This document shows, one piece after another, positions 9,190 through 18,413 of a stretch of DNA of 64,000 bases. The notes below the pieces were generated by a model, which worked only from the letters and a program-made list of their open reading frames with translations, was not told the origin of the DNA and did not search any database. Both the position numbers and the translations under genes were made by a program. The stretch's first letter is position 1. Each line of letters opens with the position of its first letter. The stretch comes from Caballeronia arationis. Its GTDB lineage: Bacteria > Pseudomonadota > Gammaproteobacteria > Burkholderiales > Burkholderiaceae. Location of the stretch: contig NZ_FCOG02000003.1 in NCBI RefSeq assembly GCF_001544975.2, forward strand, positions 165,521 through 229,520, read 5' to 3'.

Positions 9190-9497
9190 ACGCTATTTTA
9201 TGAGCCGATCGGAATTCGCGTGCGGCGCGGCTTCGGGTGCGGCCCGGCTGTCACGAAAACGCCGTCTTGCTCGACGATGCTGATGGATCGCCGTCAGTTC
9301 GGGCGTTTTGTCGCACGGGAACTCTGGCGGCGAGAGCGGTCGGGTAGCGCACTTGCACAGACGTTCGCGGTCTCTGCGAGAGTGGGGTCGATAGTCCCAT
9401 AATCAATCGTGAACCCCGAGCGCGGACGCACGCCGGAATGGGCACCGCATCGCGCTGAGCGCGCAACCGCCTGGCGCACCAACAACTGGAGAGGCAA
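9190..9497. other. Divergent intergenic region between lhr and phosphoketolase
   Basis: 308 bp without a supported gene. It must carry the promoters of lhr (leftward) and the phosphoketolase gene (rightward). TTGCACA at about 9352 is a possible -35 for the rightward gene, but I saw no convincing -10 or operator. Confidence 0.4.
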
Positions 9498-11906
9498 TTG
9501 AACGACGACGTTCAAGGGCAGACGCCCGCCACGACCGCATCGCAAACGCCGCTTTCCCCCGACGAACTGCGCAAGCTCGACGCCTACTGGCGCGCTTGCA
9601 ATTACATGTCGGTCGGCATGATCTATCTGCGGGAAAATCCGCTCTTGCGCGAGCCGCTCAAGCCCGAGCACATCAAGCGGCGCCTGCTCGGGCACTGGGG
9701 ATCGGACCCGGGGCAATCGTTCACCTGGGTCCACCTGAACCGGCTGATCGTGAAGCAGGACCTGAACGTGCTGTTCGTCTCGGGGCCGGGACACGGCGCG
9801 CCCGCGACGCTGTCGAATGCGTATCTGGAAGGCTATTACTCGGAGGTCTATCCCGACCGCAGCTACGACGAAGCCGGGATGCTGAAGCTGTTTCGCGCGT
9901 TTTCGTCGCCGGGCGGGATCGGTTCGCACTGCACGCCGGAGACGCCCGGTTCGATCCATGAAGGCGGCGAACTTGGCTACAGCCTGTCGCATGCGTTCGG
10001 CGCCGCGTTCGACAATCCCGATCTGATCGTCGCCACGATGGTCGGCGACGGCGAATCGGAGACGGGTCCGCTCGCCACGTCGTGGCATTCGAACAAGTTT
10101 CTCAATCCGGTGCAGGACGGCGCCGTGCTGCCGATCCTGCATCTGAACGGCTACAAGATCGCCAATCCGACCATCCTCGCGCGCATTCCGCATGAAGAAC
10201 TCGAAGCGCTCTTCGTCGGCTACGGCTACAAGCCGCACTTCGTCGAGGGCGACGATCCGCACGACATGCATCAGCGCATGGCCGCGACGCTGGAACAGTG
10301 CATCGGCGAGATTCGCGCGAACCAGCAACGCGCGCGGGCGAACAACGACACCGCGCGCCCGCGCTGGCCGATGATCGTGCTGCGTTCGCCGAAAGGCTGG
10401 ACCGGACCGAAAGAAGTGGAAGGCCACAAGGTCGAGGACTTTTGGCGCTCACATCAGGTGCCCGTGCTCGATCCGGCGACGAACCGCAAGAGCCTGCGCA
10501 TGCTCGAAGACTGGATGCGCAGCTACAAGCCCGACGAGCTGTTCGATCCCGAGGGCCGGCTGATCGAAGAACTTCGCGAGATTGCGCCCAAGGGCGAGCG
10601 CCGCATCAGCGCGAATCCGCATGCGAACGGCGGACGCCTGCGGCATGCGCTTCATCTGCCCGACATCCGCGACTACGCGTTCGACGTGAAAAGCCCGGCG
10701 AGCGTCTATACGTCGCCGACCGCGGTGCTGGCGAAGTTCCTGCGCGACGTGATCCGCAACAACATGTCGAACTTCAGGCTCTTCGGTCCTGATGAAACCG
10801 CGAGCAACAAGCTCGACGGCGTGTACGAAGCGTCGGGCAAGCGCTGGATCGCGGAAACGAAACCCGAAGACAGCGACGGCGGCGCGCTCGACCCCGCCGG
10901 CCGCGTGATGGAGATGCTCTCCGAGCACACGCTCGAAGGCTGGTTCGAAGGCTATGTGCTGACGGGCCGCCACGGCCTCTTTGCGACTTACGAAGCGTTC
11001 GTGCACGTGATCGATTCGATGTTCAACCAGCACGCCAAGTGGCTGGAGAAAGCAAAGAACGAACTCGACTGGCGCGCGCCGGTTCCGTCGATCAACCTGC
11101 TGATCACGTCGCTCGTCTGGCGGCAGGATCACAACGGCTTCACGCATCAGGACCCGGGCTTTCTCGATGTCGTCACGAACAAGAGCCCGGATGTCGTGCG
11201 CATCTATCTGCCGCCCGATGCGAACTGCCTGCTTTCAGTGGCGGATCATTGCTTGCGCACGCGCGACTACGTGAACGTGATCGTCGCGGACAAGCAGCCG
11301 CATCTGCAGTACCTCGACATGCAGGACGCCATCGTGCATTGCGCGAAGGGCATCGGCATCTGGGACTGGGCGTCCACCGACGCGGGCCACGAACCGGATG
11401 TCGTGATGGCCTGCGCTGGCGACATCGCGACGATGGAGTCGCTCGCCGCCGTCGAGATCCTGAAGAAGCAGTTTCCCGATTTGAAGATCCGCTTCGTGAA
11501 CGTGGTCGACCTGTTCCGGTTGATGCCGGAGACCGAACATCCGCATGGTCTTTCGGCGCGCGATTTCGATTCGCTCTTTACGCGCGACAAGCCGGTCATC
11601 TTCAACTTCCACTCGTATCCGACGCTCGTGCACAAGCTCACGTACAACCGCACCAATCACGAGAACATGCACGTGCACGGCTATCGCGAGAAGGGCAATA
11701 TCAACACACCGTTCGAGCTTGCGATCATCAACGGCGTGGACCGCTATACGCTCGCCATCGACGTGATCGACCGCGTGCCGCGTCTGCGCGATACCGGTGC
11801 GCATGCGAAGAACTGGCTGCACGATCAGGTGATCGAGAGCGTCCGTTATGCGCATGCGGAAGGCATCGATCGCGATGAGATTCGCGAGTGGACCTGGAAG
11901 GGATGA
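9498..11906 (+). CDS. xfp: Xylulose-5-phosphate/fructose-6-phosphate phosphoketolase
   Basis: 802 residues, the full family length, from TTG 9498 with GGAGAGGCAA in front. The thiamine-diphosphate enzyme splits xylulose 5-P or fructose 6-P with phosphate, giving acetyl-phosphate plus glyceraldehyde 3-P or erythrose 4-P. Visible family signatures: [38 protein letters not shown] and the cofactor-binding GDGESETGP. The C-terminal XFP domain contains [16 protein letters not shown]. It stands alone, with no acetate kinase or phosphotransacetylase beside it, and ends at a bidirectional terminator. In Burkholderiaceae it provides a carbon-saving route from pentose phosphates to acetyl units. Confidence 0.95.
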   Translation: MNDDVQGQTPATTASQTPLSPDELRKLDAYWRACNYMSVGMIYLRENPLLREPLKPEHIKRRLLGHWGSDPGQSFTWVHLNRLIVKQDLNVLFVSGPGHGAPATLSNAYLEGYYSEVYPDRSYDEAGMLKLFRAFSSPGGIGSHCTPETPGSIHEGGELGYSLSHAFGAAFDNPDLIVATMVGDGESETGPLATSWHSNKFLNPVQDGAVLPILHLNGYKIANPTILARIPHEELEALFVGYGYKPHFVEGDDPHDMHQRMAATLEQCIGEIRANQQRARANNDTARPRWPMIVLRSPKGWTGPKEVEGHKVEDFWRSHQVPVLDPATNRKSLRMLEDWMRSYKPDELFDPEGRLIEELREIAPKGERRISANPHANGGRLRHALHLPDIRDYAFDVKSPASVYTSPTAVLAKFLRDVIRNNMSNFRLFGPDETASNKLDGVYEASGKRWIAETKPEDSDGGALDPAGRVMEMLSEHTLEGWFEGYVLTGRHGLFATYEAFVHVIDSMFNQHAKWLEKAKNELDWRAPVPSINLLITSLVWRQDHNGFTHQDPGFLDVVTNKSPDVVRIYLPPDANCLLSVADHCLRTRDYVNVIVADKQPHLQYLDMQDAIVHCAKGIGIWDWASTDAGHEPDVVMACAGDIATMESLAAVEILKKQFPDLKIRFVNVVDLFRLMPETEHPHGLSARDFDSLFTRDKPVIFNFHSYPTLVHKLTYNRTNHENMHVHGYREKGNINTPFELAIINGVDRYTLAIDVIDRVPRLRDTGAHAKNWLHDQVIESVRYAHAEGIDRDEIREWTWKG

Positions 11907-11921
11907 GACGCCTGATATGAA

Positions 11922-11949
11922 GAAGGCCCCGCATCGCTGCGGGGCCTTC
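11922..11949. terminator. Bidirectional hairpin between convergent genes
   Basis: A perfect 12-bp stem (GAAGGCCCCGCA / TGCGGGGCCTTC) with the 4-nt loop TCGC lies between the phosphoketolase stop (11906) and the convergent transporter stop (11980). There is no long T tract, but the GC-rich stem is flanked by TTC in both directions. Confidence 0.65.
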
Positions 11950-11979
11950 GTTCCCTGATGAGTCAGGCCGCTGCGGAGA

Positions 11980-13311
11980 TCACTCCGCGTGATCCTTCTG
12001 CCTGAGCGATTGCGGCAGCCCGAACATCAGTATCAGCGCACACACGACGCTCATGCAGCCGATCGCATACAGCGCGGGTGTAGTGCTGCCCGTGAGATCG
12101 CGGATGCGTCCGACCATCACCGGGCTCACGATGCCGCCCAGTTGCCCTAGTGTATTGATCAGCGCAATGCCGCCCGCGGCGCCCGCACCGCTCAGGAGCT
12201 TGGGCGGCAGCGCCCAGAAGGCCGGGATCGCAGCCACCACGCCCGCGCCCATCACGCCGAGCGCCACGATCAGCAAGGTCGTCTGCTTGTCGAAGACGCC
12301 TGCCGCGAAGAAGCCCGCCGCGGCCATCAGCAGCAACACGCAAACGAACTTGCGACGCTCGCCGGAGCTGTCCGACATGCGGCCCACCACGACCATGCAG
12401 ATCGCACCGCACACATAGGGCACGGCGGTGAGCAGGCCGATGATCGTCGGATTGTTGGTGCCCGCTGCGCGAATCAGGTGCGGCGCCCAGAAGTTGAGGC
12501 CATACGACGCGATCTGGATCAGGAAGTAGATTAGTCCGAGCGTGAGGAAGCCGGGCGTCTTGATTGCCCCGAGGAGCGAATGGCCGCCGGGCGCCGGCTT
12601 GCTTTGCGACGAAATCTGGCTCTTCAGGTACGTTTTCTCCGCTGCGGTGAGCCACCCGGCGTCATCGACGCGATCCTTCAGCACCTTCAACACGAGGATG
12701 CCGAGCAGCACGCAAGGCAGGCCGCCGAGCAGGAAGAGCCAGTGCCAGCCGGGCATGCCAAGCACGCCGTTCATATGCCCGAGCACGAGCCCCGACAGCG
12801 GCGCCCCGACCAGCCCCGAGAACGCCGAAGCAAGAAACAGGAGCGACGTGATGCGTCCGCGATAGCTCGCCGGGAACCACAGCGTCAGGTAGTACAGCAC
12901 GCCCGGCGCGAAGCCCGCTTCCATCGCGCCGATGATGAAGCGCAGCCCGTAGAACTGCCATTCGTTCGAGACGAAGACCATTGCCGTCGTCGCCAGCCCC
13001 CACGAGATCATGATCCGCGCGATCCATTTGCGCGCGCCGACCTTGTAGAGCATCAGGTTGCTCGGCACCTCGAAGAGCACATAGCCGATCACGAAGAGAC
13101 TCGCGCCGAGACCGTAGGCGGTATCGGAGAAACCGAGATCGCTTTGCAACTGGAACTTCGCGAAGCTGATGTTGATGCGGTCGAAGAATGCGAACAGATA
13201 GCAGAGCATGATGAGCGGCATCAGCCGCCACGCCACCTTGCGAATGATGTCCGCCGTGTTTTCCTTCGCTAGCGGACGGTTCGTTGCCGCTACTGCGCCC
13301 AGATCGCTCAT
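11980..13311 (-). CDS. MFS transporter, anion:cation symporter family (tartrate/phthalate type)
   Basis: 443 residues from ATG 13311, with GGAGACAATC giving a good ribosome site; longer in-frame starts lie in the upstream gap and are unlikely. Twelve hydrophobic segments. The typical ACS signature FAFFDRINISFAKFQLQSDL lies at about residues 38-57, and EVPSNLMLYKVGARKWIARI follows after helix 2. The family imports organic anions with protons. Its place downstream of a CoA-transferase and an HMG-CoA-lyase-like gene on the same strand (62 bp after the latter) suggests it imports the acid they degrade. Confidence 0.9.
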   Translation of the reverse strand: MSDLGAVAATNRPLAKENTADIIRKVAWRLMPLIMLCYLFAFFDRINISFAKFQLQSDLGFSDTAYGLGASLFVIGYVLFEVPSNLMLYKVGARKWIARIMISWGLATTAMVFVSNEWQFYGLRFIIGAMEAGFAPGVLYYLTLWFPASYRGRITSLLFLASAFSGLVGAPLSGLVLGHMNGVLGMPGWHWLFLLGGLPCVLLGILVLKVLKDRVDDAGWLTAAEKTYLKSQISSQSKPAPGGHSLLGAIKTPGFLTLGLIYFLIQIASYGLNFWAPHLIRAAGTNNPTIIGLLTAVPYVCGAICMVVVGRMSDSSGERRKFVCVLLLMAAAGFFAAGVFDKQTTLLIVALGVMGAGVVAAIPAFWALPPKLLSGAGAAGGIALINTLGQLGGIVSPVMVGRIRDLTGSTTPALYAIGCMSVVCALILMFGLPQSLRQKDHAE

Positions 13312-13373
13312 GATTGTCTCCACGCCGGACTGGCGATGCGCCGTCCGGTCGAATAAGTTGGTGAGGGGTGAAT

Positions 13374-14327
13374 TCAGATTGACTTGACGTACTCGGGCAC
13401 CGGATGCACATCGCAGTTGCGCCCCGCCTTCGCGAGCTGCCCCGGCACGTCGTGGCCGACGAGCGCCGGCAGCGTCCGCGACAGTGCGATCAGCTTCTGC
13501 AAGTCGATGCCCGTCGGGATGCCCATCTCGTCGCACATGTTCACGAGGTCTTCCGTGCAGATGTTGCCCGACGCGCCCGGCGCAAACGGACAGCCGCCGA
13601 GACCGCCAAGCGCGGCGTCGAAGCGGCGCGCGCCGGCGTCGTAGGCAGCGAGCACGTTCGCGAGACCGAGACCGCGCGTGTTGTGAAAGTGCAGCGTGAG
13701 GGCGTCAGCGGGAATGCGACCGAGCACGCGTTCGACCAGCCGCGCGACCTGGCGCGGATTGGCCATGCCGGTAGTATCGGCGAGCGTTATGCCGGCGATC
13801 CCCATCTCGCGATATGCATCGACGATCGAGATCACGCGGTCTTCATCGATGCGTCCTTCGAACGGGCAGCCGAACGCCGTCGCGACCGTCGCGTTGAGGC
13901 TCGCGCGACTCCCCTTGACGAGCCGCACGATATCGCCGAAGCCCGCGAGCGACGCCTCGCACGACATGCGCATGTTCGCGCGGTTGTGCGTCTGGCTCGC
14001 GGACATCACGAGATTGAGCTCGTCCGCCTGCGCGGCCAGCGCGCGCTCGGCGCCCTTTGCGTTCGGAATCAGCGCTACATAGATCACGCCCGGACGGCGG
14101 CCGATGCCACGGAACACTTCGTCGCCGTCGCGCAGGGCGGGAATCGCTTTCGGCGACACGAAAGAGCCCGCCTCGATCCGCGTGAAGCCGCAGGTCGACA
14201 GCGCATCGATCAGCGCAATCTTGTCGCTCGTCTCGACCCATTGCGGCTCGATCTGCAAGCCGTCGCGCGGGGCCACTTCCTGGACGATCAGGCGCTGGGT
14301 GTAGTCACGGTTCGTCATGCTGTTCAT
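13374..14327 (-). CDS. mvaB: Hydroxymethylglutaryl-CoA lyase-like enzyme
   Basis: 317 residues, normal for the family. HMGL-like TIM barrel: EVAPRDGLQIEP near the N-terminus supplies the metal/acyl-CoA site (Arg-Asp), then LNLVMSASQTHNRANM, and the C-terminal GGLGGCPFAPGASGN carries the catalytic Cys loop. HMG-CoA lyase cleaves 3-hydroxy-3-methylglutaryl-CoA to acetyl-CoA and acetoacetate; relatives cleave other 3-hydroxyacyl-CoAs. The start overlaps the stop of the CoA-transferase by 4 bp (ATGA type), implying translational coupling. It probably acts on the CoA ester made by that enzyme. Confidence 0.88.
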   Translation of the reverse strand: MNSMTNRDYTQRLIVQEVAPRDGLQIEPQWVETSDKIALIDALSTCGFTRIEAGSFVSPKAIPALRDGDEVFRGIGRRPGVIYVALIPNAKGAERALAAQADELNLVMSASQTHNRANMRMSCEASLAGFGDIVRLVKGSRASLNATVATAFGCPFEGRIDEDRVISIVDAYREMGIAGITLADTTGMANPRQVARLVERVLGRIPADALTLHFHNTRGLGLANVLAAYDAGARRFDAALGGLGGCPFAPGASGNICTEDLVNMCDEMGIPTGIDLQKLIALSRTLPALVGHDVPGQLAKAGRNCDVHPVPEYVKSI

Positions 14328-15517
14328 TGCACGGCTCCTTCTGCGCGCAGGCGCTCGACATCGTTCGAATCGAAGCCGAGTGAAGCCAGCACGTCGGCCG
14401 TGTGTTCACCCAGCGCAGGTCCTTGCCAGTGCACTTCGCCCGGCGTATCGGACAGCTTCGGCACGATACCCGGCATCTTCACCGACGCGCCGCCCGGCAA
14501 GTCCGCGTCGAGCAACATGCCGCGCGCCTGGTAATGCGGATCGGCCACGATGTCGGCGACCGAATAGATGCGCCCCGACGGCACTTCCGCGCGTTCGAGC
14601 GTCGCGAGCACGTCGTCGACCGATTGGTGCAAGGTCCACGCGGTGATCGCTTCGTCGAGCATCGTGCTTTGCAGCGCGCGGCCGTCGTTGTGGGCGAGCG
14701 CGGGATCGTCGGCGAGATCGGGGCGGCCGATCACGTGCATCAGGCGCTTGTAGATCGGATCGCTGTTGCCCGCGATCACGACGAAGCCGCCGTCTTCCGT
14801 GCGATACGTGTTCGACGGCGCGATGCCTGGCAGCGCGCCGCCGCTTCTTTCGCGCACGTGGCCCAGCAGGTCGTATTCGGGCACGAGGCTTTCCATCAGG
14901 TTGAAGACGCTCTCGACGAGCGAGACATCCACCACCTGGCCGTCGCCCTTGCCGGTCTTCACGCGCAGCACCGACATCAGCGCGCCGATCACGCCATGCA
15001 GCGACGCGAGCGAATCGCCGAGACTCACGCCGACGCGCGCCGGCAGGCCGTCCTCGTCGCCGGTCGTGTAGCGGATGCCGCCCATCGCCTCGCCGATCGC
15101 GCCGAAGCCCGGCCGGTCGCGGTACGGACCCGACTGGCCGTAGCCGGAGATGCGCACCATCGTGAGCTTCGGGTTGATTTCGTGCAGCACGTCCCAGCCG
15201 ATGCCGAGCTTTTCCAGCGCGCCGGGCCGCATGTTTTCGACCAGCACGTCGGCATCCTTCACCAGACGCTTGACGACCTCCACCCCCTCGGGCGACTTCA
15301 GGTTCACGCAGACGGACTTCTTGTTGCGCGACTGGAGATACCACCAGAGCGACGTTCCTTCATGCAGCTTTCGCCATTTGCGAAGGGGATCGCCTCCGTT
15401 GGGGGTCTCGATCTTGATCACCTCTGCGCCGAATTCCGCGAGCATGCGTGCCGCGAAGGGTGCGGCAATCAGGGTGCCGATCTCGATGACGCGAATGCCG
15501 TCAAGGGGTCCGCTCAT
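14324..15517 (-). CDS. CaiB/BaiF (class III) CoA-transferase
   Basis: 397 residues from ATG 15517; an extension to 15595 lacks support. Family III features are present: PLDGIRVIEIGTLIAAPFAARMLAEFGAEVIKIE at the N-terminus, RNKKSVCVNLKSPEG, and the catalytic Asp region VENMRPGALEKLG. These enzymes move CoA between carboxylic acids, often from succinyl-CoA. Coupling to an HMG-CoA-lyase-like gene by a 4-bp overlap resembles succinyl-CoA:3-hydroxy-3-methylglutarate transfer followed by cleavage. The exact substrate is inferred from the neighbours. Confidence 0.88.
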   Translation of the reverse strand: MSGPLDGIRVIEIGTLIAAPFAARMLAEFGAEVIKIETPNGGDPLRKWRKLHEGTSLWWYLQSRNKKSVCVNLKSPEGVEVVKRLVKDADVLVENMRPGALEKLGIGWDVLHEINPKLTMVRISGYGQSGPYRDRPGFGAIGEAMGGIRYTTGDEDGLPARVGVSLGDSLASLHGVIGALMSVLRVKTGKGDGQVVDVSLVESVFNLMESLVPEYDLLGHVRERSGGALPGIAPSNTYRTEDGGFVVIAGNSDPIYKRLMHVIGRPDLADDPALAHNDGRALQSTMLDEAITAWTLHQSVDDVLATLERAEVPSGRIYSVADIVADPHYQARGMLLDADLPGGASVKMPGIVPKLSDTPGEVHWQGPALGEHTADVLASLGFDSNDVERLRAEGAVQ

Positions 15518-15626
15518 GGTGCCTGTCTCCGTGTGGGTTTCGTATGAGAGCAGGTTATGAGCGGCGGCTTGCGATGTCCAACCGCATTTCGGCAAGCACC
15601 GTTCGCGGATCGCGAACGCTCGGGAT

Positions 15627-16568
15627 TTACGCGGGGTTGTGTCTCTCGCTGGCTTCGACCGAACGCAGATGGTCGAACAGCAGCCGGCTCACGGGGGAAA
15701 GCGCGTTCGCGTCGCGCACGGCGATGATGAGACTGCGTTCGGCCCACTCTTCATCGAGTGTCACCGCGACGAGCCCGAGCTGCTGCCCCATCGCGCGATA
15801 GACGTCGAACGGCAGCACGCCGACGCCCATCCCCGCCTGCACCATGCGGCAGACGGCGTCGAAGCCGGGCACGTGGATGCGCAGCCTGAGCGGCTTGCCC
15901 GCCTGACGCGCGGCGAGATGCGTGCGCATGTTGATCGAACTGGCCGAATGCAGGCCGACGTGATCGCTGTCGAGCGTCTCTTCGAAGCGGACGCGTTCGC
16001 GGTTCGCGAGCGGATGGTCGCTGCGCATCACGATCGCGAGGCGGTCATGGCGATAGTGCGCCGTGTGAAGACCGCGGGTGTCGGCATCGCCGGAGCAGAT
16101 GCCGAGGTCGGCAAGGCTGTCGGCCACCGCTTCGATCACGCCGCCGCTCGGGCGCTCCTCCAGGTCGATCTTGATCTGGTCGTGACGCGTGATGAACGCG
16201 CGCAGGTCTTCCGGCAGGAATTCGACGATCGCGGACAGGTTCGCCATCATCCGCACGTAGCCGCGCACGCCGCTCGCGTGCTCGGCGAGTTCGATGCCGA
16301 TGTTCTCGATGTCGCGCAGCACCCGGCGCGCGTGATGCAGCAGCGTTCCGCCGGCGGGCGTGAGGTCCATGCCGCGCGCACGGCGCTCGAACAGCACGGC
16401 GCCCACGGCCTGCTCGAGCTCCAGCAGTCGTTTGCTCGCTGCCGACACCGCGATCGCTTCCCGCTCGGCTGCGCGCGTCAGCGTGCCTTCCTCGAAGATC
16501 GCGAGGAAAAGCTGCAGCGTCGTGAGGTCGAGGCGGCGGAGGAGGTTTTTGAGGGGCATGCGAGGCAA
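15627..16568 (-). CDS. LysR-family transcriptional regulator
   Basis: 313 residues (or 310 from MPLKNL at 16559). Winged HTH at residues ~15-72 with LQLFLAIFEEGTLTRAAE and SAASKRLLELEQAVGAVLFERR, then the substrate-binding domain to the C-terminus (LHSASSINMRTHL, VCRMVQAGMGVGVLPFD). It lies 109 bp upstream of the CoA-transferase/lyase/transporter set on the same strand and is its likely regulator, with the organic acid or its CoA ester as candidate effector. This is inferred from position. Confidence 0.9.
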   Translation of the reverse strand: MPRMPLKNLLRRLDLTTLQLFLAIFEEGTLTRAAEREAIAVSAASKRLLELEQAVGAVLFERRARGMDLTPAGGTLLHHARRVLRDIENIGIELAEHASGVRGYVRMMANLSAIVEFLPEDLRAFITRHDQIKIDLEERPSGGVIEAVADSLADLGICSGDADTRGLHTAHYRHDRLAIVMRSDHPLANRERVRFEETLDSDHVGLHSASSINMRTHLAARQAGKPLRLRIHVPGFDAVCRMVQAGMGVGVLPFDVYRAMGQQLGLVAVTLDEEWAERSLIIAVRDANALSPVSRLLFDHLRSVEASERHNPA

Positions 16569-16658
16569 AAGTGATCAGATCAGGCCATATTGTGGCCCGA
16601 TATCGGCCGAAAGCGGGCGCGGCCAGGTACCGCCACGGTACAGGATCCGGACCACCCT

Positions 16659-17063
16659 TCATCGCCTCGCATATTTGAATGTCCCCTGCGCGCTGGCGAT
16701 CAGCAGCCGGTCGTCGATCCACGCTTCCCCGCGACAGAAGTAGATCGACCGCCCCTGTCGCTCCAGGAAGCCCTTCGCCACCGCCTTACTGCCGAGCCCC
16801 CGGTCCAGATAGTTCACCGTAAGCGACAACGTGAATGCATGCAGCGGCACGTCTTCCGTGGTGTGAAGGCCAGCGTAGCCGCACGCTGCGTCGAGCAGCG
16901 TGGCGATCGCGCCGCCCTGGAGCACATGCTGCCGGTTCAGATGCTCCGGCAGGACCGGCATGGTGAATTCGGCATAGCCGGCGCGCCATTCGGTGAACAT
17001 TGCGCCAAGCGATTCAAGAAACGGATTGTCGAGTTCGAAGTTCGCCACGGGTTCTCCCGGCAT
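16659..17063 (-). CDS. PaaI-family hotdog-fold thioesterase
   Basis: 134 residues, a complete single hotdog domain. The family signature HVLQGGAIATLLDAACGYAG (residues ~46-65) carries the acyl-thioester site, and LTVNYLDRGLGSKAVAKG follows. Such enzymes hydrolyse acyl- or aryl-CoA esters in the cytoplasm. It is separated from the LysR gene start by 90 bp and probably transcribed alone. Substrate not predictable. Confidence 0.85.
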   Translation of the reverse strand: MPGEPVANFELDNPFLESLGAMFTEWRAGYAEFTMPVLPEHLNRQHVLQGGAIATLLDAACGYAGLHTTEDVPLHAFTLSLTVNYLDRGLGSKAVAKGFLERQGRSIYFCRGEAWIDDRLLIASAQGTFKYARR

Positions 17064-17111
17064 TGATCACTGCACCGATCTTCCAACACTTCTTCAACGT
17101 GCGCCACGCGC

Positions 17112-17138
17112 AAAAAAAGACCCGCACGCAAGCGGGTC
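17112..17138 (-). terminator. Intrinsic terminator of the DUF4148 gene
   Basis: Read on the minus strand, a 7-bp GACCCGC/GCGGGTC stem with a 6-nt loop is followed by seven T. It lies 36 bp downstream of the stop at 17175. Confidence 0.75.
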
Positions 17139-17174
17139 CATTACATGTCGATGTTTCGAAGCGCCGTCTGCGCA

Positions 17175-17477
17175 TCAGGGCGCCGAAGCCGCCGTTCCCT
17201 TCGCTGCCTTCTCGGCATCGACCTTGCGCTGCGCGTCCTGAATGTTCTGCGGATAATTCTGCTGGTCCCCGCCGGGCTGATAGCCGTTCTTCTCGAGTTC
17301 CTTCAACTCTGCATTCTTCTTCGCCCGCGCGGCCTTTTTCTGCGCCTTCTTGACTTCCTTCGGCGTGGACGCGACCGCATCCGGGGCCGCGGTCTGCGCC
17401 ATCGAGACGGGCGCCCATGCGAGCCCGATGCCGATCGATGCCACGATAGCTGCTGAAACGGCGCGAACTTGGAACAT
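17175..17477 (-). CDS. DUF4148-type small secreted protein
   Basis: 100 residues from ATG 17477 (GGAGAATTTGTC in front). A clear signal peptide, MFQVRAVSAAIVASIGIGLA through SMAQ, suggests cleavage after Ala-26 or nearby. The mature part is lysine- and alanine-rich with a helical KKAQKKAARAKKNAELKELEKNGYQP segment followed by a short acidic/proline tail. This composition is typical of the DUF4148 proteins that occur in many copies in Burkholderiaceae; their function is not established. Monocistronic, with its own terminator. Confidence 0.75.
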   Translation of the reverse strand: MFQVRAVSAAIVASIGIGLAWAPVSMAQTAAPDAVASTPKEVKKAQKKAARAKKNAELKELEKNGYQPGGDQQNYPQNIQDAQRKVDAEKAAKGTAASAP

Positions 17478-17644
17478 GACAAATTCTCCAGAGAGGACCG
17501 CGTTATTGTCGATTCGCCGATACCCGACGTGAGCGCATCCGGTGATCCGGCGCGGCGATTTGGCCCGCCGTCGTCGATCCAGCCTCACACGGCGGCCGCT
17601 ACGTGAAGATAACCCGCTTTGGGCTTCGACGCTCTACGAAGTAT

Positions 17645-18130
17645 TCAGCGCTTCGTGCGCAAGTCGAGCGCAAGAAACACGAACGTCGCCAGCTTGCCGA
17701 GACACTCGACGGCCGAGAGCGTCGCGAGCCAGCGCGAATGCGCATACTCGACGGGAATCTCCGGCGCCATCGCGAGCACGCTCATCAGGCATACGAAGAG
17801 CAGCACGTACCTCGCGAAGAGTCTGCGCCTGAGCGCCAGTCCGACTATCAGGAAGAGCAATGTCTTCGATGCGAGCACGGCCGCGATCTCCTCCGGACTG
17901 CTCATCGGGCCACTGCTCGCGTACGCCGTGCCGTCCGCGCCCGCGCTACCGGAGATGTCGATTTCCCACGGCACTTCCACGAGCGACCATGCGACCACGA
18001 AACACGCCGATGCGGTCACGCACCGCCCGATGCGCCGCGCATCGCCGGCCACGTCAGGCAGATCGCGCCGGCGCCAGAACGGCGCGAGGCCGCTGACGGG
18101 CGGATCGTCGTCGGGGGAGAGATGAGTCAT
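17645..18130 (-). CDS. Small integral membrane protein of unknown function
   Basis: 161 residues from ATG 18130; a GTG at 18151 would add seven. Four hydrophobic segments are visible: VTASACFVVAWSLVEV near residue 45, ASKTLLFLIVGLAL near 95, YVLLFVCLMSVLAMA near 115, and a C-terminal CLGKLATFVFLAL. I recognise no family. It has no close partner: 167 bp from the DUF4148 gene start and 283 bp from the next gene. Codon use matches the neighbours, which supports it being real. Confidence 0.55.
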   Translation of the reverse strand: MTHLSPDDDPPVSGLAPFWRRRDLPDVAGDARRIGRCVTASACFVVAWSLVEVPWEIDISGSAGADGTAYASSGPMSSPEEIAAVLASKTLLFLIVGLALRRRLFARYVLLFVCLMSVLAMAPEIPVEYAHSRWLATLSAVECLGKLATFVFLALDLRTKR

Positions 18131-18413
18131 CGCGATGCTCGTAAGAATCACGCGCCACGAAGGCGCTTCGTTTCGCTTATCGCAATGCTCGATGATGCGG
18201 TGCTGCCCATATGCGATCCCCAGACTTGTTCAGTTCAGCGTAGGCGATCAAAAAAGCGAACTCCATCGGGCAATGCACGATGCGATGGAGGCCAGGCTCT
18301 ATTGCCCGGCGCATCGTCGAAGGAATGAATTACATTGGGGAATACGCGCGTCGCAACGGCGCGACGCACGCGCCGCGCACGCGATGGACAGACGCTGGAC
18401 GACGACGAAGCGG

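Noticed and set aside
7036..9402. Long plus-strand frame (788 codons) opposite lhr
   Set aside because: Antisense shadow: Arg/His/Ala-rich with no domain, while the minus strand encodes unmistakable helicase motifs.
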